Under the pieces are notes generated by a model. The model saw nothing but the letters and a program-made list of their open reading frames with translations, searched no databases and was not told the origin of the DNA. 64,000 nucleotides of DNA from UBA1562 sp041653955 (GTDB lineage Bacteria > Omnitrophota > Gorgyraeia > Gygaellales > Profunditerraquicolaceae). Positions 51,892 to 59,045 of the stretch are shown piece by piece. The first letter of the stretch is position 1. The number at the start of each line of letters is the position of its first letter. The position numbers and the translations under genes are program-made. Location of the stretch: NCBI GenBank assembly GCA_041653955.1, contig JBAZEH010000005.1, forward strand, positions 3,508 through 67,507, read 5' to 3'.

Positions 51892-54088
51892 GGAATGTCC
51901 TTGCCAATACCTCTTTCTGCTGCTCCGTGGATAATTTATTAAAGTGCACCGCGTATCCGGATACCCTGATGGTCAGCTGCGGGTATTTATGCGGGTTCTT
52001 CATAGCGTCCTCAAGGGTTTCCTTGTCAATCACGTTGACATTAAGATGGTGCGCCCCCTTCATGAAGTAGCCGTCAAGCAGTGATTTTAAATTTGACCTC
52101 CTGCTCTCATGGGTATTCCCCAGCGCTTCGGGGAGCGATGAGAAGGTATTGGATATCCCGTCGCGGCATTCCGTATAGGGGATAGCGGCCACTGAATTAA
52201 GGGACGCGATTATCCCGTTATCATCCCTGCCGTGCATAGGGTTTGCTCCCGGGGCAAAAGGCTCCCCCTTTTCTCTCCCGTCAGGGGTAGAGCCGGTCTT
52301 CTTGCCATACATAACATTTGAGGTAATAGTAAGGATCGATATTGCCGGGAAGGAATTCCTGTAAAGCTTATGCTTCTTAAGCTCTGTAAGGAACAGGTTC
52401 ACCAGGTCAACTGCCCTGCCATCGACCTTATCGTCGTCATTGCCGAATTTAGGAAAATCTCCTTCTATATTAAAAGATGTGGTCAGGTTCTTCTTATTCC
52501 TTATGGCGCTCACCTTAGCGTAACGTATAGCGCTTAAGGAATCGGCCGCCACCGATAACCCGGCGATACCAAAAGCCATATAACGGGTAAGCTCGGTATC
52601 CAACAGGGCCATCTGGGCTCTTTCATAATAATAGGTGTCGTGAGAGCAATGGATGATATTCAGGGCTTCAACATAGGTCTTCACAGTCCATCTTAAAACC
52701 TGCATGAACTTCTCTTTCACTTCATTGTGGTCTAAAGGATTTGATTTGATAGGCGCTATATCCGGGACTACCTTCTCTCCCGTTATCTCATCGCGGCCTT
52801 CATTCAAGGCGTAAAGAAGCGCCTTGGGCAGATTGCAACGCGCCCCGAAATACTGCATCTCGCTCCCATTTTTAAGCAGGGATACACAGCAGGATATGCT
52901 ATAGTCATCCCCTCCGATAAGGCGCATCATATCGTCATTTTCGTATTGTATAGAGCTGGTCTTTATAGAAACATCCGCGCAAAAACCCTTGAATGGTTCA
53001 GGCAGGCGGCTTGACCAAAGCACGGTAAGATTGGGCTCCGGGGCCGGGCCCAGATTAAACAGTGTCTGGAGGAACCGGTATGAACTTCTGGTCACCTTGT
53101 GCCTTCCGTCTATACCTACGCCCCCTATACTTTCAGTGACCCAAACCGGGTCTCCGGCGAATATGTCGGAGTATGCTTTGGTGCGCAGGTGCCGGACGAT
53201 CCTGATCTTTATCACAAAATCATCTATCAACTCCTGGGCTGTTTCTTCCGTAATGACCCCGCGCTTCAGGTCATTCTCAATATATATATCAAAGAAATTG
53301 CTCACGCTCCCAAGGCTCATCGCCGCGCCATCCTGTTCTTTTACGGCGGCAAGATAAGCGAGGTATACCCATTGTATCGCTTCGCTTGCGTTTTGTGCTG
53401 GCCTTGAAAGGTCAAAACCATACATATTCCCCAAAGCAATGATATCTTCAAGGGCAGTGATCTGCTCGGCGATCTCACCCCTTAATCTTATAGCCTCTTC
53501 GGTAGAATAATCTTCAAGGGTCTCCTTGTCATGTTTCTTCGCCGCAATAAGTTTTTTGATACCGTAAAGCGCGACCCTCCTGAAATCACCTATTATCCTC
53601 CCGCGGGAGTAATTATCCGGCAGTCCTGTAATTAAACCGGTATGCCTGGCTTTTAATATATCCGCGGTATAGGCATCAAATACGGCATCATTGTGGGTTT
53701 TGCGGTATTTGGTATATATCTCTTTTACTCTGGGGCTAAGCTTATAGCCGTAATCTTCACAGGCTGCCTCTACAAGCCTTATCCCGCCTAAAGGCTTGAT
53801 AGCCCTCTTTAACGGCTCATCGGTTTGAAGGCCCTTGATCAATTCCAGCTTCTCATCTATATACCCCGGCTTATGGCTGGTTATGGTAGATACGGTTTCG
53901 GTATCTATATCATACACCCCGCCCCTCTTATTCTCCTCTTCAAATAGCTTCAGGCACTTATCCCACAGGGCTTTGGTCCTGGCTGTAGGCCCCTTTAAGA
54001 ATGAACTATCACCGTCATAAGGAGTATAGTTCCTGTTGATAAAATCCCTTACGTCTATTGTCTTATCCCACCTGCCTCTTTTAAACAT
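51878..54088 (-). CDS. pflB: Pyruvate formate-lyase (formate C-acetyltransferase)
   Basis: 736 residues from ATG 54088; the frame runs to 54160 but that would start inside the leader terminator. Active-site Cys pair in YSISCCVSLLKNG, RCNLPKALLYALNEG, and the C-terminal glycyl-radical motif IRVSGYAVHFNKL close to the end. These are the pyruvate-specific features rather than those of glycerol dehydratase or PflD-type relatives. It makes acetyl-CoA and formate from pyruvate and CoA, indicating strictly anaerobic metabolism. It is controlled by a ZTP riboswitch and promoter upstream. Confidence 0.97.
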   Translation of the reverse strand: MFKRGRWDKTIDVRDFINRNYTPYDGDSSFLKGPTARTKALWDKCLKLFEEENKRGGVYDIDTETVSTITSHKPGYIDEKLELIKGLQTDEPLKRAIKPLGGIRLVEAACEDYGYKLSPRVKEIYTKYRKTHNDAVFDAYTADILKARHTGLITGLPDNYSRGRIIGDFRRVALYGIKKLIAAKKHDKETLEDYSTEEAIRLRGEIAEQITALEDIIALGNMYGFDLSRPAQNASEAIQWVYLAYLAAVKEQDGAAMSLGSVSNFFDIYIENDLKRGVITEETAQELIDDFVIKIRIVRHLRTKAYSDIFAGDPVWVTESIGGVGIDGRHKVTRSSYRFLQTLFNLGPAPEPNLTVLWSSRLPEPFKGFCADVSIKTSSIQYENDDMMRLIGGDDYSISCCVSLLKNGSEMQYFGARCNLPKALLYALNEGRDEITGEKVVPDIAPIKSNPLDHNEVKEKFMQVLRWTVKTYVEALNIIHCSHDTYYYERAQMALLDTELTRYMAFGIAGLSVAADSLSAIRYAKVSAIRNKKNLTTSFNIEGDFPKFGNDDDKVDGRAVDLVNLFLTELKKHKLYRNSFPAISILTITSNVMYGKKTGSTPDGREKGEPFAPGANPMHGRDDNGIIASLNSVAAIPYTECRDGISNTFSSLPEALGNTHESRRSNLKSLLDGYFMKGAHHLNVNVIDKETLEDAMKNPHKYPQLTIRVSGYAVHFNKLSTEQQKEVLARTFHESM

Positions 54089-54146
54089 CTTAACACCCCC
54101 TGCCCAGAAAGGGCGCACCCGGCAATCCAATAAGCCGAGGTGCCTA

Positions 54147-54183
54147 TAAAAAGAAAACACCCGGGTTACAAAAACCCAGGTGT
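54147..54183 (-). terminator. Intrinsic terminator, expression platform of the ZTP riboswitch
   Basis: On the minus strand ACACCTGGGTT (54183-54173) pairs with AACCCGGGTGT (54167-54157), with one C.T-type interior mismatch, followed by TTTCTTTTTAT. The left arm contains the CACCUGGG element of the aptamer, so ligand binding should prevent the stem forming and allow pflB transcription. Confidence 0.88.
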
Positions 54184-54250
54184 ACGGTTTTCACTTCTTT
54201 TTAAGCGCTTCCTCATGGTTTCCCATGTTGACCACCAGTCGCGCTTCACC
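54174..54250 (-). ncRNA. ZTP (pfl-motif) riboswitch upstream of pflB
   Basis: In the minus-strand RNA the stem AAGCGC (54246-54241) pairs with GCGCUU (54218-54213). Between them lie GACUGGUG and the hairpin CAUGG-GAAA-CCAUG followed by AGGAAGCGC, matching the ZTP consensus (CGUGACUGGCG, GUGGGAAACCAC, GGGAGCG). After a linker comes CCGUACACCUGGG, the counterpart of the conserved CCGCCUGGGC. The pseudoknot pair GGCG/CGCC of the consensus is here GGUG/CACC, a compensatory change that supports the fold. ZTP riboswitches sense the AICAR-derived alarmone that signals 10-formyl-THF shortage and switch on formate and one-carbon genes. Confidence 0.9.
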
Positions 54251-54264
54251 AAATTGTCATACTA

Positions 54265-54292
54265 AGTATACCACAAAAAAGGCCTGTGTCAA
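54265..54292 (-). promoter_or_regulatory. Promoter of the pflB operon
   Basis: TTGACA (54292-54287), 16-base spacer, TATACT (54270-54265). Initiation near 54258 would place the ZTP aptamer at the 5' end of the transcript. The -35 box overlaps the stop codon of the methyltransferase gene upstream. Confidence 0.85.
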
Positions 54293-55038
54293 GCAGGTTT
54301 TACAGCCAAAAGGACCTTAAAGCTATTATGCCGCGGCACCGGTTTTACCGCTACCACCCTGAACCCAGCCCTCCTGCACAACCTCGCCCACCCTTTAAAG
54401 CTTACGCAATATTCTCCTTCATTAAGGATATGTTTTACCCCGTTTACAAACATCCTTCTGAATGCCCCGGTGCCTGCCTCTTTTAACGCAGGCACCCATT
54501 CATCTTTTAAAACATCCAGGATACGTAACAGCCTTTTTATATCTGTGTGTTTTCCGGAGGTATCCATATCCACATCGCCTATGACCAGCCTTCCCCCTGG
54601 CTTAAGGAACCTGTAAAATCTCTTAAGCGGTACGGATTTATCCCTGATATGATGCAATGCAACCGTAGAAACAATAATATCAAATGCATTATCCCTGAAC
54701 TTCAGGGAAGAAAAATCTGAAAGCTTACAGCAAACCCTCGCCTCAAGTCCAAGTTTCTTTATCTTCTTCTTCATAATAGACAGCATCTTCCTTGAGCTGT
54801 CAATACCGGTCACCGTGCAATCTGCTTTAGCCAGTAATTTCAGGCTTGAGAGCCCGGTTCCGCATCCGATATCAAGCACCCTGCTGCCGTCTTTGACCCC
54901 AGCAAGCCGTGCTGCAAGGTCCAGAATCCCCTTATGAAAGCTTATACTGCCCAATGTCGCGTCATATTCATTTGACCATGACCCGAACCATCTCCTGGTT
55001 TCCGATCTCTTAGTTTTAACACTGACCTTTCTTTTCAT
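54289..55038 (-). CDS. Class I SAM-dependent methyltransferase
   Basis: 249 residues from ATG 55038, which has AGGAG at six bases; the frame extends to 55083 without a ribosome site. Motif I VLDIGCGTGLSSLKLL, acidic ribose contact TVTGIDSSRKML, post-I and motif II IIVSTVALHHI and LKPGGRLVIGDVDMD are those of UbiE/Coq5-like small-molecule methyltransferases. Substrate unknown. The basic N-terminus (KRKVSVKTKRSETRRWFGSW) is unusual. Its stop codon overlaps the pflB promoter. Confidence 0.88.
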   Translation of the reverse strand: MKRKVSVKTKRSETRRWFGSWSNEYDATLGSISFHKGILDLAARLAGVKDGSRVLDIGCGTGLSSLKLLAKADCTVTGIDSSRKMLSIMKKKIKKLGLEARVCCKLSDFSSLKFRDNAFDIIVSTVALHHIRDKSVPLKRFYRFLKPGGRLVIGDVDMDTSGKHTDIKRLLRILDVLKDEWVPALKEAGTGAFRRMFVNGVKHILNEGEYCVSFKGWARLCRRAGFRVVAVKPVPRHNSFKVLLAVKPA

Positions 55039-55174
55039 CTTTTCTCCTGATAGGCGGTTTATGTTTTTATTATATAGAAACAAAAAACCCTACGCAAGCA
55101 TTTTACCTGCCTGGCGGCAGTTAAGCTCACATAGGGCAATACTAAATGCGGACCGGCCGGGCCTGCTTTCTTAA

Positions 55175-55948
55175 CTAAACCCGGCCCTCCTTTAAATTAT
55201 TCTTAATCTCCCAATATTTGCAATAAGTATAAAACTGATATATCCCGGAGTAAATAGCGAGGAAAAAACCGATAAAGCCGTCCTTATATCCTTTTTTTAC
55301 AAAATAGAATTTCATAAAACGCGAGAATATTTTTATGAAACATATCCTCAGGCTCATCTTCCTCCCATCCCTTATCCATTTCTTTGCCTCAAAGTCTGTC
55401 TGATGATTGACCTTGGCGAACAGGGAGTGAAAATCAGGGTAATTATAATGCAGGATATCTTTATTCAGGGTAAAGGTTTTACCCTCCATAAAAGCGCGCG
55501 GATGGAACTCGGATTCTTCATAGCGAAATTTATCTTTTCTAAACATCTTCAATTTCGCGTTAGGATACCACCCCCCGTGTTTTATCCAATAATTACCCAG
55601 GAAGTTCCGATGCGGTATATTATATCCGTTAAACTCCGGGGCCTTGTCAAATATCCCTATTATTTCTTTTCTTAACTCCGGGGTAACCCGCTCATCGCAA
55701 TCAAGGCTTAATACATAATCATTACCGGCTTTTGAATAGGCAAAATTACGCGATGCGCCTTCCATATCCCATTTTCTCTGATAGATCTTATCGGTATATT
55801 TCTTCGCGATTTCCAATGTCTTATCAGAGCTGTAATCATCTACTACTACGATCTCATCTACCCAATCCACCACGGATTCCAGGCACTCTGCTATATTCTT
55901 TTCTTCGTTTCTGGCCATGACTACTACCGACAATGGGATTTTTTTCAT
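55175..55948 (-). CDS. Family 2 glycosyltransferase, LPS core type (WaaE/KdtX-like)
   Basis: 257 residues. GT-A fold: LSVVVMARNEEKNIAECLES, DEIVVVDDYSSDKTLEIA, the metal motif LSLDCDERVTPEL, and HRNFLGNYWIKHGGWYPNAK, which is the pattern of WaaE/KdtX lipopolysaccharide-core glucosyltransferases. A C-terminal hydrophobic stretch (GFIGFFLAIYSGIYQFYTY) suggests membrane attachment. It fits the LPS-producing diderm suggested by lptFG. A GC-rich hairpin (GGGCCGGG ... CCCGGCC) overlaps its stop codon. Confidence 0.88.
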   Translation of the reverse strand: MKKIPLSVVVMARNEEKNIAECLESVVDWVDEIVVVDDYSSDKTLEIAKKYTDKIYQRKWDMEGASRNFAYSKAGNDYVLSLDCDERVTPELRKEIIGIFDKAPEFNGYNIPHRNFLGNYWIKHGGWYPNAKLKMFRKDKFRYEESEFHPRAFMEGKTFTLNKDILHYNYPDFHSLFAKVNHQTDFEAKKWIRDGRKMSLRICFIKIFSRFMKFYFVKKGYKDGFIGFFLAIYSGIYQFYTYCKYWEIKNNLKEGRV

Positions 55949-56014
55949 AATGTTCTCTCGTTTTATTTTTTATGCTTATCTTAAGCAGCTTTAAATAAAA
56001 CCTTCTTGCAACAT

Positions 56015-56020
56015 ATTATA
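56015..56020 (-). promoter_or_regulatory. Candidate -10 box for the glycosyltransferase gene
   Basis: TATAAT on the minus strand in a TGATATAATATG context; no good -35 box is visible. It would give a leader of about 60 bases before ATG 55948. Confidence 0.35.
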
Positions 56021-56111
56021 TCACAGAAGGATAAAATATAAAATTTAATCTCCGGATAATTCAGTTTTGAACAGTAACCAATCCTTACTAAACTATCTCA
56101 TCAAAGAATGA

Positions 56112-56137
56112 TAGCCCTACTCATATGAATAGGGCTA
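56112..56137. terminator. Hairpin downstream of tRNA-Asn
   Basis: TAGCCCTA and TAGGGCTA form an eight-pair stem around the palindrome TCATATGA, ten bases beyond the encoded CCA. No strong U run follows, so it may be a processing or bidirectional termination hairpin. Confidence 0.5.
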
Positions 56138-56146
56138 CTCTAAGTA

Positions 56147-56467
56147 TGGCTCCCCCTCGAGGACTCGAACCTCGGACCTGGTGGTTACAAGCAACCCGGA
56201 GTTACTCCCGGACCTGGACTATATCTTTGCCATGGCTTTCGCTTTAGGCAGCAGGTGCATAGTCTCTGAACCTTCCCTGATTTCTCAAGGCTCGGCTGCT
56301 GATTACCCTCGCCTTTACGTTCGGGCTTCCAGCAATTCTCCTGCTTTTTCAACCGCGATTTCCCGCGGAAGCTGCCTTTATTCATCCCTCGCGCCCCTGC
56401 GCCCGGGACAAACCCCGCGTTCGCGGGATTTGACAGCCACTCGCTCTACCGACTGAGCTAAGGGGGA
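56147..56467 (-). tRNA. tRNA-Asn(GUU) interrupted by a group I intron
   Basis: Exon 1 is 56467-56433 (TCCCCCT acceptor, D-arm GCTC/GAGC, AGTGG stem, CTGT) and exon 2 is 56187-56147 (TAA, CCACC, variable loop AGGTC, T-arm CGAGG/CCTCG with TTCGAGT, AGGGGGA, G73, encoded CCA). Joined, the loop is CTGTTAA with anticodon GTT, and the body closely resembles bacterial tRNA-Asn. The intron splits the anticodon between U35 and U36. The 27-43 pair is A.C, the only mismatch seen. Confidence 0.93.
56188..56432 (-). ncRNA. Group I (IC3-like) self-splicing intron, 245 nt
   Basis: Preceded by U and ending in G, as group I introns require. In order, the core elements are P (GAAUUGCUGGAAG), Q (UAAUCAGCAGCC), R (GUUCAGAGACUAUGCAC) and S (AAAGAUAUAGUCC), the last two forming P7 with the guanosine site. 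The intron opens with an 11-pair hairpin (CAAAUCCCGCG/CGCGGGGUUUG) and closes with a P9-like hairpin (CCGGGAGUAACUCCGG). There is no room for a homing endonuclease. The size and motif forms match the subgroup IC3 introns of bacterial tRNA-Leu, -Ile and -Arg genes. The internal guide is not assigned with certainty; a GCAG downstream could pair with CUGU. Confidence 0.92.
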
Positions 56468-56479
56468 ATTTGAATATGT

Positions 56480-56508
56480 ATTTTAACTGAAAAAACCTGC
56501 TAAATCAA
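56480..56508 (-). promoter_or_regulatory. Promoter of tRNA-Asn
   Basis: TTGATT (56508-56503), 17-base spacer, TAAAAT (56485-56480), placing initiation about six bases before the mature 5' end at 56467. The box lies in the gap after the ABC-F stop codon. Confidence 0.65.
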
Positions 56509-56511
56509 GCC

Positions 56512-58440
56512 CTAAATGATCCGGCCCTCCAACTCTTTTATCTTGCTGTCTATTCCACAAATCAGCTCTTCTATCTCTTTCATGCGGCGTCCGTATTCCC
56601 TCGCAGTATCCTCATCACGGTAAATATGAGGACCGGATAAAGCGCGCGCCTTAGCGTAACTCTCCAGGCGCAGCCCCTCTTTTTCTTTCTCAAGTTTATT
56701 GATAATCACGCGCAAAGAAACATTGTGCCCCTTGCGTTTCTTCTCCTCTTCTTTTCTCTTCTTCTCTGCTTCTTTTAACTTTTGCTTTTCCTGTTCGCGC
56801 CTCGCCTTATCCAAGTCAAGAGAAGATCTCTTTCTTTCTATTATCACCTCTTCCGTATCTTTTTTATCAAGGTAATAATCAAAATTACCTGGGAACTTCC
56901 TGATCCTCCCCTCTTTCACCTCAAAGACCGAATTTGCGATAGAACGTACGAAATATATATCATGGCTGATAAACACGAGCGTGCCTTCATATTCCGTTAA
57001 GGCCCGGACCAGCGCCTCCACTGCGTCCACATCCAGGTGGGTCGTAGGTTCATCCAATAGAAGGAAGTTCGGGGGGTTTATCAGGAGTTTAGCGAGTATA
57101 AGACGGCTCTTCTCTCCTCCTGAAAGCACCTTTACCTTCTTGTCGGAATCATCTCCGGTAAAAAGGAATGCCCCCAGGATAGTGCGTATGTTTTCTTCGG
57201 ACATATACCCTGGCGCGGCGGAATATGCCTCCTGCAAAACTGTATTTTCCGGGCTAAGCACATCCATGCGTGTCTGGGAAAAATACCCTACATCCACATT
57301 GTGCCCTACGGTACGCGAGCCTCTGTCAATGCCGGTTACTCCCGCGAGTATCTTTAAAAGCGTTGATTTTCCTGCTCCGTTCTCCCCGGCCAGCACCGCC
57401 TTCTCACCCTGCGTAACCTCAAAATCCAGGCTGTCATATACATTGATATCGCCGTAAGACTTAGAGACCCCTTCCAGCGCTATCACCTTATAGCCGCTTC
57501 TTTGTGTAGGCGGAAAGCGAAAATTTCCTATGCTTTCTCTCGGGTCCCCGGGCACCACGATCTCTTCTTGCTCTATCCTCTCCAGGACCCTGCGTTTGGC
57601 GCGCACTGACGCGGCTTTATTCGGTTGGGCGTGGAAACGCTGCACAAACTTCTCCAGCTGCTTGCGTTTCTTATCCTGCTCTTTAAATTGCTTTAATAAA
57701 TGAATGCGCTTTTCCGCTTTTATCCTGTGGTAATGTTCGTAATTACCGCGCACCTTAAAGATAGCGCCGTTCTCCAGTATAAGGGTATAATTTGTAACTT
57801 CATTAAGAAAGGCTTTATCGTGGGAGATCATGACGAATGTGCCGTCAAAACCGGACAGATACTCTTTAAGCCATAGCGCGGCATTTAAGTCCAGGTAGTT
57901 CGTAGGCTCATCCAAAAGCAGGATATCATACTGATAGGTCAGTAGCTTTGCCAGCAGGACGCGCATCTGCCAGCCGCCGCTCATCTGGGATATAGGCCGG
58001 TTGAAATCTCTCTCTTTAAAACCAAGGCCCGCCAGTATCTTCTTTGCCTTATGCTCAAGCACGAAGAATCCGAGCGTTTCCAGCTTATGTAATATATCTC
58101 CGTACTTCTTTGAGCCCGCCTCATTCTTCTCCTCCAGCCTCTCCATCTCTTTCCTGAGGAGCATTATCCGCCCGTCTCCTTCTATGAGCTCCGACAGAAC
58201 CGAGGCCTCGGATTTAAAACTCGACTCCTGGGGCAGGTATCCTATATAGGTATTTTTATGGACAGATATGTTTCCCGCGGAAGGCTCTGTCTCATTGAGG
58301 ATAAGTGAAAAAAGAGTAGTCTTCCCGGCGCCGTTAGGCCCGATAAGGCCTATCTTTTCTCCCTGGTTTATGCTCAAGGAGATATCCTTAAAAAGGATCT
58401 TCTGGCCGTAATTTTTGGATAAATTAGTAATAGTGATCAC
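56512..58440 (-). CDS. ABC-F family ATPase (translation factor type)
   Basis: 642 residues with two ABC domains and no membrane segments: Walker A GLIGPNGAGKTTLFSLIL and LAGENGAGKSTLLKILAG, signatures MSGGWQMRVLLAKLL and LSGGEKSRLILAKLL, Walker B LLLDEPTNYLD and LLLDEPTTHLD. A linker of about 70 residues separates them, and a charged C-terminal coiled coil (residues 535-640) is like that of Uup. ABC-F proteins act at the ribosomal E site or on DNA intermediates. It follows recR by five bases. Confidence 0.93.
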   Translation of the reverse strand: MITITNLSKNYGQKILFKDISLSINQGEKIGLIGPNGAGKTTLFSLILNETEPSAGNISVHKNTYIGYLPQESSFKSEASVLSELIEGDGRIMLLRKEMERLEEKNEAGSKKYGDILHKLETLGFFVLEHKAKKILAGLGFKERDFNRPISQMSGGWQMRVLLAKLLTYQYDILLLDEPTNYLDLNAALWLKEYLSGFDGTFVMISHDKAFLNEVTNYTLILENGAIFKVRGNYEHYHRIKAEKRIHLLKQFKEQDKKRKQLEKFVQRFHAQPNKAASVRAKRRVLERIEQEEIVVPGDPRESIGNFRFPPTQRSGYKVIALEGVSKSYGDINVYDSLDFEVTQGEKAVLAGENGAGKSTLLKILAGVTGIDRGSRTVGHNVDVGYFSQTRMDVLSPENTVLQEAYSAAPGYMSEENIRTILGAFLFTGDDSDKKVKVLSGGEKSRLILAKLLINPPNFLLLDEPTTHLDVDAVEALVRALTEYEGTLVFISHDIYFVRSIANSVFEVKEGRIRKFPGNFDYYLDKKDTEEVIIERKRSSLDLDKARREQEKQKLKEAEKKRKEEEKKRKGHNVSLRVIINKLEKEKEGLRLESYAKARALSGPHIYRDEDTAREYGRRMKEIEELICGIDSKIKELEGRII

Positions 58441-58445
58441 GATAA

Positions 58446-59045
58446 TTAAATCGGACGGCGGGCTTCAAGTGCCATGGATAAAGTCGTTGCGTCGGCATAT
58501 TCCAGGTTAGAACCCATAGGTATTCCTATACCTAAACGCATCAGTTTCACTCCCAGCGGGCCTAACAGTTTAGCAAGGTATAAAGCTGTAGTCTCTCCTT
58601 CTGTATCCGCGTCTGTAGCTATAATGACTTCCCGGATACTCCCCTGTTTTATTCTCTGGATGAGGCCATCTATTTTTAGATCGCTTGGCCCCTTACCGTC
58701 CAGAGGCGATATGGCGCCAAGCAGGACATGGTATGCGCCGTTAAATTTTCCGGTCTTTTCTATTGAAGTCACGTCTCCCGGGTTCTCAACTACGCATATA
58801 ATATCCTTCCTGCGGCGCTCATCCTGGCATACGCGGCACAGTTCCTGCTCGCTCAGATTATTGCACACGCGGCAGAAACGGACATTCTCTTTCACCTTTG
58901 CGAGTGCCTCCAAAAGCCCCTGCACCTCCTGGCGGGGAGCGCCAAGGATATAACCGACTATACGTTCGGCGCTGCGCCTGCCGATGCCGGGCAGCCTAGT
59001 CAGCTTCTCTATCAGTTTTTCTATTGATTCGGTATAATTAGGCAT
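58446..59045 (-). CDS. recR: Recombination protein RecR
   Basis: 199 residues, the family length. Helix-hairpin-helix LTRLPGIGRRSAERI, Cys4 zinc finger CRVCNNLSEQELCRVC, Toprim motif ICVVENPGDVTSIEKTG and VIIATDADTEGETTALYLA. It works with RecF/RecO in gap repair. Its ATG overlaps the dnaX stop (TAATG). The small ybaB/ebfC gene usually between dnaX and recR is missing. Confidence 0.97.
   Translation of the reverse strand: MPNYTESIEKLIEKLTRLPGIGRRSAERIVGYILGAPRQEVQGLLEALAKVKENVRFCRVCNNLSEQELCRVCQDERRRKDIICVVENPGDVTSIEKTGKFNGAYHVLLGAISPLDGKGPSDLKIDGLIQRIKQGSIREVIIATDADTEGETTALYLAKLLGPLGVKLMRLGIGIPMGSNLEYADATTLSMALEARRPI

Noticed and set aside
54089..54160. 24-residue N-terminal extension of PflB
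   Set aside because: It would start within the riboswitch terminator stem. Homology and ATG 54088 support the shorter form.
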